NCBI GenBank assembly: GCA_026874595.1
Contig: CM049309.1
Location: 30,009,033 to 30,073,032, forward strand
Origin: Sipunculus nudus
Taxonomy: Eukaryota > Annelida > Sipuncula > Golfingiida > Sipunculidae
Direction: 5' to 3'
DNA length: 64,000 bases
Part shown: in pieces, positions 12,323-25,130 of the stretch
How the letters are laid out: each line of letters starts with the position of its first letter
Numbering within the stretch: the first letter of the stretch is position 1
Program-made: the position numbers and the translations under genes
Notes under the pieces: model-generated
Databases searched by the model: none
Told to the model about the DNA's origin: nothing
The model's input: only the letters and a program-made list of their open reading frames with translations

Positions 12323-15300
12323 ACAAGGCCTACAGGCTTAATGAGAACCTGTGAAATGGGATATACCGTATTTACGCGTGTATAAGACGACCCCGTGTAT
12401 AAGACGGCCCCCATGTTGAGCTCAAATTTTGTTTCAAATTTTTTTTCAGCATCTTATGTTGGAGCTGCCAGCTACTGAGGATCACTTTGTCAGCATAATG
12501 ATTGCTTTAACACTAATGATTGAAATGGGATTTTATAATTTTTTATTCTTAAAATGGTCAGTGGTATATTTTTTTATGATGCTACAAGTGAAAACAGGAA
12601 AGTAATATAGAAAGGTATGGAGCAGACCAAAACAGAATTAATTTAACATATCAAAGAATGAGTATTATACAAAAATCCAAATTAATATCATAAGAGACAT
12701 CAAAGGGTCAATTTTAGGACCCATATTCGGATAATAAATTATCATCAAGGAGATGGCACCCACTAAGAATTAACATGTCAAGAGAATGTGCATTACAGGG
12801 CATTGACACCTTCCTCTTTGAAAAAAAGATAAATTTATTTCAAAGAAATGTCAGTCTTCTGCATTATTTGAGGCAGATCACCCCAAACACCCACTGCATA
12901 TCAGCGCCCACATCATCAAGTGGCTTAAGGTAGACAAGTGACAGCGCACGAAACCAAGGCTTCCATGATGCTCTACTTAACTAGGCTTCCTCATTTATTA
13001 TTCCATGTTGATCTTAAACTATCGAAAATTACATTTTCCTGTCCACACCCATGTCACAGTCACCAAATTTTCCCACAATATATATCACGTTTGCGTAAAC
13101 GACGTCGGTCAGGTTCGAATTTATTCAGTTTTACCAGCGAGGGAGGAAAAACGTAATTAGGTAATGACCCAGTAGGACTTTCGTGAACTACGTTATTTTA
13201 CGACATTTAACTGTGTGCAACAAGTTCAATGCTACCTTGTAGAAACAAGGGTTTCCATTCGATTACTATTTAATAGATCAATTCCCAAGAGGATATACGC
13301 ACTAAATCCGGGGTTTCTTTATAAAATTGTGAGGAAATTCGTCATATTTATATCCCGCGGAAACTCGGTTCCTTTCTTGAACTTTGCTGACCCGTTATAA
13401 TACATTCATTTCTTGACGTAGTCCAATAATACAAGCTTGACAAACAGTGAATTTCGCGCCACCTGAGGAAAGGCCGCTTCATGTTTATAATTAAAATGCG
13501 CTCCTGGTTGTCTTGTAATCGAAGTGCCATGTGCGAGTCTCCGTGAATGTCAGTGTGCAAGCCAGCTTACAGCGTCCGCATTCACTGGACTCGTGCACAT
13601 TTTACGCGGTAAATACGGCACCATATGAAAAAACCATCCTTGTATTAATATGCATATTACGTGCTACTGGATGGCATAAGCAAGTTCCCAGCATCCCTTG
13701 CGCGAGCGCTGTACTCTCGGATCTGACTACATGGGTAGGCCCCGCAAGCTGATAGCGGCATCGACAATTATATCACTGCGTACCTGTTTTAAAGTGAATT
13801 GCCACGATATCTTTGTCAAAATATACTTTAAAACTTAAATATTTTCAGGATTGGGAATTCCGTTTCGGTCTGTCAGTTCCGCGATTCCGTCCGCGATCGC
13901 GGGAAATCACTGGCTCTACTGTCAGAAGGGCTTTCATATATTGATTCTGTTAAAATTCCTGTGTTGGTGAGGCAAGGGCAAACCTTTTTTTTATCAATTA
14001 TTTAACTATGTGCGCATGTAAATCTGATGTATAAACGATAAATTTAAACATAAACAAAGCACTGTTATGTTCTTTATTGAGTGTACATTACCACCATACG
14101 GACATGATCACCGATATTCACGCCGTCCAGTTCGACCGACGTAATAATGCTGATTGCCGTAAATTATCCTTGGCGGCCCTGAGGACGCTGAAAAACCTGT
14201 ACCCGTGTACCAGACGGCCCCCCTTCTTTGCCAAATATTTTTAGGATAAAATTTGTCGTCCTGTACACGAACAAATACGGTACACAAGGTACAATGCTCC
14301 AATGCTCGACCGTTACTTTTCAAGTACATGTGTAACATGTATTTGATACAAGTACTAAACATTTTGAACAAGAAACAATTACACAAACATCACTGCTAAA
14401 ATTCTGGCATGGGTGCACACAACTCAAAAATGATTGTAGCTGGCACCACCAGTCATGTATACGATGAAGCTATCAGAGATATAAACATTCGCCCAATTTC
14501 AGGCTGATGTATCAAATTCCTCCGTAGAAATAAACAGGCGCATACACTCTGCAAAAGTCATTGTAGGTGGCAAAAAAGCGAGAATAAGAAAGCCATCAAA
14601 GCCATTAAAGATGCATACACAGGTCAAAATTTCAGGCAAATACATCAAACTTCCCTTGAGTTTGATGCACTGGGCTGACCAGGCTTAGGTGAGAAAGGCA
14701 ATTGCACCGAGTGAACTGTGACAGATTGCTTGCTCAATCTACTGCACTGAGTGAACACTTGACCTGCACCTAGCTAAACTGACTGAACTTTTGACCTGTA
14801 CCTGGCTGCACTGAGTGAACTCTTGACCTGTTGCATAATCTGATGCAGTGGGCTGTCTGCCAAAGCTATAAACAGAATGAGGCTACTGCACTGACTGCAT
14901 TCTTGACCTTTACCTTGCTGCACTGAATGAACTCACGACCTGTTGCCTAATCTGATACAGTTGGAAGTCTGCTAAAGCAATAAATAGATCCAGGCTGACC
15001 TTTGGCCTATTGCAAAATCTGAATTAGTTGTCAGTCTGCCAAGTTATTTATAGATACAGACACAATCTGACACATGACTGATTTAGCATAAAATTTGGGA
15101 ATGCAAGCTCCTGCTTCTCCTGAGAAATTATGGATAAATGTACTGATGACTGATGACCCCTGTACAGAAAAGGTCAATGCAGGTGGCACCACCAATACCT
15201 AAATTTCAGATATGACTCATGTGACCAACATTGGCATAAAATTTGGTGATGATAGCTCCAGCCGTTTCTGAGACTGTAATTTTAGTATGCTTTTTGGGCA

Positions 15301-15631
15301 GATGACTAAGTTCAACTTCCTGTAACTCAGCCAAAAATCACCAAACTTAAACCATTCCAGCAAACTTGAGAATCATTTCTGTAAAATATTGGAAAATTTG
15401 GCTAAACAGTTTTGGAGAAGAAGATTTTTAAAGGTTTTAAGCTTTTTCCGTATAAAATCTAAGAAAATGCTGTTAGCCAAAAAATAAGCAAAATCCAATA
15501 GAGTTTTTCAGATGACTAATTTTTTGCATAAAATTTGGTGATGCTAGCTCCTGCTATTTTCGAGATAGTATGGTTAATGTACAGACGACGGACGATGCCA
15601 CACCATCGCATAAGCTAACAGGTTCGTTTAA
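12323..15631 (-). mobile_element. Family D copy split by a TIR element
   Basis: The 3' end lies left: ACAAGGCCTACAGGC at 12323. The 5' end lies right: GCATAAGCTAACAGGTTCG and TTTAA near 15606-15631, after a GACGACGGACGATG microsatellite remnant. The D interior resumes exactly where the TIR element (12366-14280) ends. Excluding that element, the copy is about 1.4 kb. Its segment at 14412-14440 is an empty-site reference for the family A insertion at 25516-26707. Confidence 0.7.
12366..14280. mobile_element. Non-autonomous TIR DNA transposon with TA target duplication (CCGTATTT ends)
   Basis: The left end starts CCGTATTTACGCGTGTATA; the right end, inverted, starts CCGTATTTGTTCGTGTACAG. Subterminal GACGGCCCCC occurs in both arms. 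The element is flanked by TA at 12364-12365 and 14281-14282. The uninterrupted D sequence at 48143-48165 (GGGATATACACCAG) supports a single TA at the empty site. The interior is richer in CpG and G+C than its surroundings. No transposase frame was recognised; the longest open frames are 60-92 codons without familiar motifs. Confidence 0.8.
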
Positions 15632-15818
15632 AAAGAGGGGTGTACAGAACTCCCTCACTTCCCCATTCCCAAAGGTACTCGTTCAGTAGTTTCAGCAAAA
15701 TCAGTGCTTCTTCTAGAATTGAAGATGAAATATCATATGATAATTGGTTAAAGCCTTTGATTTAAAATATATTTCCCTGTATTGTCACTTTATCAATCCC
15801 TCCACATATCTATATATA
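15632..15818. other. Short unassigned spacer
   Basis: AT-rich sequence between two mobile elements; I see nothing in it. Confidence 0.3.
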
Positions 15819-18136
15819 CCGTAGACCCGCGTTTTGCCGCCGCGGCCACAGAATAAGACTAACAGCTGAAAATCCTGACAATATTTCTCGACAAGGGATG
15901 CGGCGATAAAACGCAGGTTAGGCTAAATTCAAACATGTACAAGAGACTCGACGGCCCGCCGAAGCGCAATGGGAGATAATAGGCTGTGGAAGGAGAAAGT
16001 GAATACTTAGAACGTATATTTAATTATACTGCATATTAATATATTAATTTTATTCATTGTTAATTTTATAAAATATAAAATTGATATTTTAAACAGGCTT
16101 ATATGTATTATAAAACTTTGCTGAGTCAGTTATGAACCACGGCCATTCTCACGCAATGATCGATAAAAGATCGATATTCACTCGCCAAATTATGCACTCT
16201 AACCAGACTAACGGTTGTACCTATATTTGAGTATGGCTGCAATATCGGTAAAACATTACTTGAGGATATTTCTTGAACATATCATTTCTTTTAAAATAAA
16301 CTCAAAAACAAAAGATAACCAAAGACCATACGTTCTTCGGCAATTAAACCTGCGTTCACGTCCAGATACTTCTTCGTTCATCACATTGTCAATAGATGGC
16401 GCTCAAAGGTCATAACCTCACCTGCTAGTTCCGTAATCTTTTAATATGGCACGTTTTGGTAGCAGACGGTTCGGGCACCAGTGTGCATATATAATGATCC
16501 GCAGGACCCTGGGAGTACGCGTACAGGCTGTGTAAACGTCGACGCGGGATACGTTTATTTAAAGGTTTGGTCAAGACTGTTAATTGACCGACGTTGTACA
16601 GTGTGTAAATAAAAGTCATCACGAAGAGTTCCGCAGGCTTTGATGTCCCATTGAAGTGTAATTAGCCAGGGTAAAGGCGCAAGGTACCCAAAGGCCCGCT
16701 AGTTCCGTAATCATTTTATGTGGCATGTTTTTCCGGTTGACGGTTCGGACACCATTTTGCGTATATTATGAACAGCACAACCCGAGGTGTTCTGGCAGTT
16801 TGCTGCAGTCTAGCAAGAATGACATATTGTAAACACTGATCAAGCGCTACAGCCTCTAGCGGGGAGAGTCTATACTATCCAAGGTTGTACGGATCCGTGC
16901 AACCCCTAAGAAACGTATATGCCTTGTGTAACGTGAGGACACCAGTCAAACCCCAAATAATATTATTGTTACAGATGCTTTGACTCTGTTGGGACCAAAA
17001 CTGTTGCCGAATGATCAGTATGTAATAAAGTAAGGCCACTTACTCTCAATGAAGCCAGATATGACTTCGTCTCCATCGGGCCGCTGGAGCCTTCGAGTTG
17101 GAACAGCCAATAGGAAATTAGCATCATTGACAACACGCGATGTATGATGGGAATGCTTATGAAAATATGGTCTATCCTAGTGCACGGCACTGGCATTTCC
17201 TGGGGAAAGCCTCCCCCCCCCCCCCGAATTCATCTTTTGCATAGATTGCCCACCTAATTTGCATGGGATTCCTTTTCCGGCGGTGTCCAGTTGGCATGCA
17301 CCAACTGAACCCCGGCAGTTCAAATGGAAAAATAACATTTACAGGCGCACATCAAGGTGATATATCGATTTAATTTGATACATAATAAGTTTATTTCTAT
17401 ATATAAATACAAGATTGTTTCTCTATCGCACAACAAGCAGTGGTATTTCATGTTACAGGGCCCTCCATGTACCGCAGGTGAACTCTCACCGCCAGACGGT
17501 CGGACTCCATATCACAGATAAATGGAGTCCTTACGTGGCGGACTATCTGTCAGTATGACCACCGACGCAGGTGTCGCTTTTTAAAATGTTTTGTTGTTAA
17601 ATGACCGACGATGTATAATATCTAAATAATATTTAAAATGTCGCCGTGTCATACAAAGCTTTGATGTCCCATTGAACTTTAATTAGCCAAGTTAAAGGCG
17701 CAAGATTCTCCGGCATTCAGTGATGTGTCAAATTAATTTCGTGGCCCTACTAGGATTCGTCTTGGATGAGTCGTCATAAACCGAACAAATTGTCATATAT
17801 TCTAATCAGATCAGGCTGTTCAACCAGTTAATTAAATTAATTAATTAGCAATGCAAAGCAACATACACAGCTGCAACTTTTTCCCAAAACTGTTATGCCT
17901 GACCGCATATCAGCATACCACTGCGCTCCTAGCTGTAGCCTAGCGATTAAGAAAAGAACCTTTTTTTCGTTGTGTTCCCATACACCACTCGGCAATGGAA
18001 CGTGATGAGAATGTGGTGCGGCCATTAAGTAAGGTTTTGCGATTTTTTTTACTCCAGTGAAGGAGCCTTCCAGATATTTTTCGAACATGGGGTGCGGCCA
18101 TAAGACGACGTGCGGCGGTAAAACGCGGATCTACGG
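15819..18136. mobile_element. Second TIR DNA transposon with TA target duplication (CCGTAGA ends)
   Basis: The left end is CCGTAGACCCGCGTTTTGCC and the right end, inverted, is CCGTAGATCCGCGTTTTACC: 18 of 20 bases match. TA lies on both sides (15817-15818 and 18137-18138). Internal direct repeats include GCTAGTTCCGTAATC at about 16424 and 16699, and CTTTGATGTCCCATTGAA with TTAGCCA near 16640 and 17660, so the interior contains decayed duplications about 280 and 1010 bases apart. A C14 tract is at 17212-17225. No transposase was recognised. Confidence 0.85.
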
Positions 18137-18138
18137 TA

Positions 18139-19684
18139 CTACCTACAGACTTGGTTGGGGTGTGGTGGTGTGTGTGTGGAGGGGGGGGGGGGGGGTGGAA
18201 TGATGGGAGTTACATGGATGGTGGGATTAACTACATATACATACAGGGTAAACAAAGCCTGATCTTCAATTCTGCTGAGGCAGGAAAATAATGAACAGAT
18301 GTTTGTATCAGATCTTCATTTTTATCACATCAATTTTTTTTATTTTAAGTTTATATTTCTATATAATTCCAATACAACATATATATCTTAATATACAAGT
18401 TGATTCATAATACTAATTTGCATCATCATAAATCTCAGATATATACCACATCATGCATACAAATGTATATCTTTTTGTAGCATATATAATATATCTTTTA
18501 AATTTGCAAAAAATAATAAATCTAAAAAAAAATATTTCATTCAGATTTAACAATTATTTGATTCATATTTAATAAATGTATGCATACTAATGGGTTTAAT
18601 TATATTTTAATTTGTTGAAATCATTTTAAAGAAAATTGATTTCTTAAAAAATGCTACATTAACACAATATGGCATCTTCTGGATTACTCCTTGAAATACT
18701 TTTTCAGGGAAAATTTTGTATATTGGAGTGGAAAAAGTATTACAATTAAGGAAATACAGTGCAAACAATATCAGTTACTGCATAACACTTGATAAGTAGG
18801 GTTTTTTTTTGGGGGGGGGGGATAACAGTGTACTGTCACAGCAGGGGATCTCCCCCAGTGACTGTATCAAATCAGGAACCCTGGCATAGATGACCTTCAG
18901 TGACCAGGAATAGGCTGCCTGCATCTGGATGAAGCAAGTGACTATAATAGAGCCTCAAGAAAAAAATTCAACAACTTGCCTAATTTTATAGCTTTTATAT
19001 TCAAATTTCAGATTTAAACAAATTAAATACATATATTTACATGCTGTGAAAATTAAATCAACACTACTCACAGGAAGAAAATATGCCATGTTCAAAGTTG
19101 GGTAACATTTAAGGTACTGATTTTTACTTTTATGCTAATAACTTTAAAAATTTACAAAATTCAGATCTAATTTTGGGTGTACAATTGAATCTTATTTAAA
19201 CGAAGTTCTATACTTGGGGGGAAAAAAGTCTATAGCTTCTATAGCTTCAAAAATTTTCATGTAGAGTGGGTACATTTTTTCCTGATATTTTACAAAGTCC
19301 ATTATGTTCGGGCCCATAACTTTAAGAAATTACACTCTACAGACTTAATTACTTGCATGTATATAGGAAATATATAGGAGAATACTTCTGGTTAATATTC
19401 AGAAAAACCAGGTTAGTGGTTTTGATGTTAGGCAGTCCTGGTGTGATAATAGGTTTTATATAGAAATTTGAGGTTTTTCCTTAATTTCTCGAAGGAACGA
19501 AGTCGCAGTGACCCAGTTTTCCGTTTGGTGGGATATCATGGGGGACATCTAACAGTATGCTGAATATTGGATTTGTAGCAATAACGGTTTCAAAATGTGC
19601 CAGTCTAACGGATGGACTGACAGACGGACGGACAATAGACCACAAATATAGCTCAGATGACTTAAAGTCAGCTGAGCTAATAAA
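18139..19684 (-). mobile_element. Family E copy, 5'-terminal hairpin end present
   Basis: The sequence shares CAGGGCAAACAAAGCCTGAT, GGCATCTTCTGGATTACTCC and CATTATGTTCGGGCCC with the copies at 38.7, 59.4 and 62.6 kb. The right end has GACGGACGGAC, then AGCTCAGATGACT, TAA, AGTCAGCTGAGCT (19650-19678), a 13-bp stem with one mismatch. G tracts lie at 18181-18195 and 18811-18821. The left ACAAGGGACC end is absent. Confidence 0.65.
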
Positions 19685-19969
19685 AAGTGTTTTATTCACA
19701 ATAATGAACATGCATTTTATGTCCTTACTTTTTCAAAACAAACTGAAACCTCTCATTTATTAAGAAAATATCAAACCAAATGGTACATTTTTTGCATGCT
19801 TAAGATTTTTTTGCCTTTTCAGAAATGAAATAAGATTTTTGTTTCAGTCCTAATCCACAACACAAAAGCTAAGCACTGACACCACAGTGGGGAATTTAAA
19901 AAAAAATTTTTATTTAATCACACAGAAAGAATAAAGTTAAATACGAAAGAACTATACAACAGTTTACTG
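19685..19969. other. Unassigned spacer
   Basis: AT-rich sequence without a recognisable gene or repeat boundary. Confidence 0.3.
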
Positions 19970-22113
19970 TTTAGCCAACCTATGAGCTTATGTGATGGTG
20001 TGGCGTCGTCCGTTGTCTGTCGTCCGCTGCCCTTCTTCCGTCATCTGTACGTTAACCCATACTATCGTGAAATCGGCAAGAGTTAGCATCATGAAATTTT
20101 ATGCAAAAACTTAGCCGTCTAAATACTTTATCGGATTTTGCTTATTTTTTTTGCTAACTGCATTTTCCAAGATTATATAGGGAAAAAGCTAAAGCTTTAT
20201 AAATCTTCTCCAAAACTGTTCAGCAAAATTGTCCAATATTTCACTGAAATGATTCCTGGAACAATCTCTCACAAGTTTGTTTGAATGGTGTAGGTTCGGT
20301 GAATTTTGGCTGAGTTATAGGAAGTTGAATTTTATCATCTATCCAAATAAGCACACTAAAATTACAATCTAAGAAACGGCTGGAGCTATCATCACCAAAT
20401 TTTATGCCAATTTTGGTCACATGAGTCATATATGAAATTCAGGTATTGGTGGCACCACCTGCATTGACTTTTTTTTACGGGGATCATTGGTCATCTGTAC
20501 ATTAACCCAAAATTTCTCAGGAATAGCAGGAGCTGCCATCCCCAGATTCCAGATTTTATGCAGTAATCTGTCACATATCAATTGTTGTGGGTTTCAGCTT
20601 ATTTTTTTGCTGTCTGCATTTACTTAGATTTTATAGGGAAAAACCTGGAAAACCTTTAAAAGTCTTCTTCTTCTTGTAAACAGTCCAGCCAGATTGTTCA
20701 ATATTTAACAGAAATGATTCCAGAGGCGGGCCCACTCAAGTTTGTTCAAATTGTTTGCATTTGATGAATTTTAGCAGAGTTTCAGGAATTTGAACTTAGT
20801 CATATGGCCAAGTAAGCAAACTGACATAGTAATCTCAGAAATGACAGATACTACCATTACCAAGTATTGTGCAAATGTTGGTCACATGACTCATATTTGA
20901 AACTGCAGAATTCGTGATGTCACCTACATTGACCTGTTTTTATGGGCAAACACCTCATAACTTTAGCCTCTTTCAGCTAAAAAATGTTTGTGATGAAACT
21001 GTCAAGTTGAATAGTTCAATTTTTCAAAAGAATTATCATAGGACATGGATCTTTCAATCTTCTAAGAATAGACTGAGTTTGTTGATTTTTGGTTGAGTTA
21101 TGAAAAGCTTAAGTTGGTCTTATGGCCATTATTATGTCTATTTCAAACTGAGGAATTCAAAAGTGTTTTTCTACAAAATTGTTGTTTCTATAATAACTTC
21201 TGAAACATTGTACAAAAATTATTCTTAGGTGGCCTTTGTTCAAGTTTACTTGAATGATTTTTGGCAGAATTATTGGACCTTTAACTGCATCTTTTATTAT
21301 TCTCGATATTTTGATAAAAAGTTTATGAATATGTCTGCTTGAAAAAAAAGTCTTTCAGTATGTGTAAACAGATTTGCCAACAGGCCAAGATTGTGTCTGT
21401 ATCTTAAAAAGGTTGAGAAATTGCCAACTGTTTTCAGATTTGGCAACAGATCAAAGAGTTCATTCAGTGCAGCCAGATATAGGTCAAGAGTGCAATCAGT
21501 GCAGCCAAGCACAAGGTATGTGATCACCTCATGGGTGTCATGTGAACACCTTATGGGCACCATGTGATCACCTCATGAGTATCATGTGATCACCTCATGG
21601 GTGTCATGCCCCTCAGGGCTGCATGTTGAGCTAATTTGTGAGCTTATGCAATGGTGTGGCTAATGTTTCAGATTTGGCAACAGAACAAAAGTCAGTCTGG
21701 ATCTATGTATAGCTTTGGCAGACTGCCAGCTGTATCAGATTAGGCAACAGGTCAAGAGTTCACTCAGTGCAGCCAGGTATAGGTCAGGAGTTCATTCAGT
21801 GCAGTAGCTGCATTCTATTCATAGCTTTGCAGACTGCCCACTGCAACAAATTTGGCACCAAGGTTCAGGCTGGATCTATTTATAGCTTTGGCAGACTGCC
21901 AACTGTCAGATTATGCAACAGGTCAAGAGTCCACTCAGTGCAACCAGGTACAGGTCAAAAGTTCACTCAGTGCAGTAGCCTGAGCCAGCAATTTGCCACA
22001 GTTCACTCGGGGCAACTGCCTTTCTCACCCAAGCCTGGTCAGCCCAGTGCATCAGAATCAAGGTAATTTTGATGTATTGGCCTGATATTTTGACCTGTCT
22101 ATGTGTCTTTGAT

Positions 22114-22335
22114 TACAGGGGCGGTGGTGTAATGGTTAAGGTGCCGGGCTCATTATATAGAGGTCGTGAGTTCAATCCTGGTCAGACCCACACCTTGCCA
22201 AGACTCTTAGGCAAGCATCCTATCCAGGAGGAGTTTAACTCCTTAGTTGCTTCACGCTACCGAAACCGAGATAAGCTCCGGCCTGATGAGCCATTAGGCT
22301 TGTGTGTAAAAGCCCAGCAGTCTTTAACTATCTTC
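22114..22335 (+). mobile_element. tRNA-derived SINE with 15-bp target-site duplications
   Basis: The head is tRNA-like: GGGGCGGTGGTGTAATGGTT holds an A-box-like TGGTGTAATGGT, and GAGTTCAATCC matches the B box. A non-tRNA body follows with AAGCTCCGGCCTGATGAGCC. The direct repeats CTATGTGTCTTTGAT at 22099-22113 and 22336-22350 flank it exactly, and the related D sequence near 868-890 shows the uninterrupted site. The body may belong to one of the conserved-domain SINE superfamilies of invertebrates (for example MetaSINE); I cannot confirm which. Confidence 0.88.
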
Positions 22336-22734
22336 CTATGTGTCTTTGATGGCTTACTCATTTACAAGACTGGTGTCGCCACCTACAATGAATTTTGCAC
22401 AGTGTATGTGCCTGCTTATTTCTACGGAGGAATTTGATATATCAGCCTGAAATTTGGCATATTTATACATATCAAAGTGCTTTGTCGTATACAAGACTGG
22501 TGGTGCCATCTACAATAATTTTTGCACAGTGTGTGTCACTGCTTATTCCGCAGGAGGGGTCTGATATACTGTGGTTGCCTTTTTGTTCGCGTGGGTTTTA
22601 ATTTCGCGATATTCGCGAATAGGAAATAATCGTGAAAATGAAACCCTCGGGAATAATTGGCCAATAGAGTATGTCCTTCTTATTCAGTGAAACCAATACT
22701 TGTATGTGAATAGGTTAGAACAGTGAGAAATTTA

Positions 22735-24602
22735 ACAAGGCCTACAGGCCTAATGCGAACCTGTGCAAAGTTTGGGAGTATGAATTGAGGTTTATTTTTA
22801 AAATTTAATATTGATCCTTTAAAGTCCTGCATATCTACCTTAGTCATTATGATTTCAGCAAAATGGACATTTCGGACCTTCAAGTTTCAGACTAGGACAT
22901 TTTAAAACTAGAATATAGTTAGTCAACAAGCGACTATGTGTATCCACAGAAATCAGAGTGGGACGGGTGAAGTGAGGCATGGATTAAGTGGTAAGGGGAA
23001 TAGAGTGGGGTGTGTTGTATATTAGCATGGATGTCTGCAGCGTAAACGTGAATGAAGGTGGTGCCACCTGTCATAAAATCGAGAAAATTGTCCAGGATGT
23101 ATCAACCTGCAAAATTTCAGGTGGATAAGTCAAACCACTGCTGAGATATGAGTAATATTATCCCAAGGCAGATGAACAGATGGACGCTGTGCATAAGTGG
23201 TTGCAGGTGGCGCCACCAGTTTTGCCTATGATGAAGAGCTATGTGAGATCTATACACATGCACATTTTTGGCCCAATTGGTCAAACCGTTCCCGAGATAT
23301 GAGCTCTGATGTCTGCAGAGTAAACGTGAATGTAGGTGGCGCCACCTGTCATAAAAACGAGAAAGCTGTCCAGGATGTATAAACCTGCAAAATTTCAGGT
23401 CAAACCACTACTGAGATATGAGTGATATTGTCCCAAGGCAGATGAACAGATGGACGCTGTGCAAAAATGGTTGCAGGTGGCGCCACCATTTTTAGTGTAT
23501 GTTATAAAGCTATCAAAGGGCTACATTTGTGCAAAATTTTTAGCCTGATTGGTGACACGGTTCCCGAGATATGCGAGTTTACGTGTGGAAATAGATGCAA
23601 AAATGGATGCTGGGCCAAGGTCAACCAAAAATGAGGGCACAGCAGTTCACATGTGACCTGATGATAAACCCAATTTGCTTAAAATGCAAACCAAGTTTTT
23701 TCAAACAGTTGAAAGATATAGTTCCAATAATCTGGGAATTTTGCATCGCAACATTGTGTCTAGACGTTTAGACGCTGTGTCTAGACGTCTAGACACATTG
23801 TCTAGACACTCCCCTTGAGCCAGGTCAGTTGCCATGGTGATGTCTGGACCCCTCCTGTTTGTACTGAGTGATCTCTTGACTTGGTTGCTGAAACTCAGCA
23901 TGTTGTCAAATCTGTTTTCAAATACAGAAAGCCTTTTTCAAATGCCTACAATGTTTTTTTTTTAAACTGTATTTACCCAATCTTTTCTTATAAAACTGGT
24001 AGAACCCTACCATAGAATAATTCTTGTAAAATTTAAAACAATCACCTCAACAGTTTCATCATAAATCAGTTTAAAAGCTAGTAGAGTTTGAAATTACATT
24101 TTCGCTTGTAAAAAACACATCAATGTAGGTGGCGCCACCAATACCTCAAAATCAGATATGACATATGTGACAAACATTAGTATAAAATTTGGAGATTATA
24201 GCTCTAGCCGTTTCTGAGATTTTAAGTTTAGTGTACTTTTTTGGACAGATGACTAAGTTCAACCACCTGTAACTCGGCAAAAAATCTCCGAACTAGAACC
24301 ATTCGAACAAACTTGAGAGAGATTGTTCCAGGGATCATTTCTGTGAAATATTGGACAATTTAGCTGGACAGTTTCAGAGAAGAAGATTTTTAAAGGTTTT
24401 TAAGCTTTTTCTCTATAAAATCTAAATAAATGCAGATACCCAATTAAAAGCTCCAGGGCACCAAGTTTCACATGTGACTAATTCCTACATGTAATTTGGA
24501 GGGTTTCTGACTTAGAGCCATGGACGGCGGAAAGCCAACCCTGGACGGCGGACGGCTGACGGACGACGCTGCGCCATCGCAAAAGCTCACAGATTCGCTA
24601 AT
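22735..24602 (-). mobile_element. Family D' element, near full-length, hosting Helitron A fragment H4
   Basis: The 3' end (left) is ACAAGGCCTACAGGCC followed by GCGAACCTGTG (22755-22765). The 5' end (right) is CACAGATTCGCTAA (24588-24601) after a GACGGCGGACGG microsatellite. These two words form the family's subterminal inverted repeat with one mismatch. The length of about 1.87 kb makes this the best reference copy, though it contains a family A fragment. No open reading frame of interest. Confidence 0.8.
22908..23658 (-). mobile_element. Helitron-like family A, copy H4, 5'-truncated
   Basis: It starts (plus coordinates) with CTAGAATATAG and the decayed 3' hairpin around CAACAAGCGACTA, passes through about two dimeric units with GGTGGCGCCACC at about 23207, 23336 and 23477, and stops after GTTCACATGTGACC. 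The truncation matches copy H2. The 20-bp palindrome GTGTCTAGACGTCTAGACAC lies just beyond, at 23777-23796. Confidence 0.65.
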
Positions 24603-25130
24603 AATAAATTGCATTATGCAGGTATAGGGAAAACGTTCCCTAAATTTGTGCTAAACTACCTGTGCTGTGTGTACTGGACCATCGTTATATGAATAGAATA
24701 TCACAAACACATGACTTATTTCTCATTTTATAATATAAACAGGTATGGCTTTACCAAAGATTTGATATAGATTCTGGTGAGATCGTGAAAATGAAACCCT
24801 CGCGAAACATTCAGGATTGAAAAATCGGAAAATATTAGCCTCGCGAATATGAAGCCAACCACAGTATCAGTCTGAAATTGGGCATATGTATATATCATAT
24901 ATCTCTGATAGCTTCGTTGTATACAAGACTGGTGTTGCCAGCTACAGTCATTTTTGTGTTGTATGCACCCATGCCAGAATTTCAGCAATGATGTTTGTGT
25001 AATTGTTTCTTATTCAAAATGTTTAGTACTTGCATTCTTCATGTATATGAAAAGTAATGGTTCAGCATTGAAGCATTATACCTGGTGTACATCCCAATGT
25101 ACAGGTTTGCATTAGGCCTGTAGGCCTTGT

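Larger units (their letters stand above)
22569..24864. mobile_element. TA-target MITE (CTGTGGTTG ends), interrupted by a D' element
   Basis: The left end is CTGTGGTTGCC; the right end, inverted, is CTGTGGTTGGC. TA lies on each side (22567-22568 and 24865-24866), and the host reads through as TCTGATA-TCAGTCTGAAA. Inside both ends are TTCGCG-rich sequences and the words CGTGAAAATGAAACCCTCG (near 22634 and 24784), so the original element was short and palindromic-like. Most of its present length is the nested D' copy. Confidence 0.8.
19970..25130 (+). mobile_element. Family D copy with three layers of nested insertions
   Basis: The 5' end TTTAGCCAACCTATGAGC is at 19970, followed by the TCGTCCGTTGTC-type microsatellite. 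The 3' end is ACAGGTTTGCATTAGGCC, GTAGGCC, TTGT (to 25130). Within it lie a SINE (22114-22335) and a TA-target MITE (22569-24864), which itself hosts another D' copy and a family A fragment. An internal fragment near 21624-21660 resembles a second D 5' end. Short open frames in this interval follow repeat boundaries and are not considered genes. Confidence 0.75.

Noticed and set aside
22069-22437. 122-codon open frame on the plus strand
   Set aside because: It is the translation of the SINE and its D host, which have target duplications and tRNA boxes.
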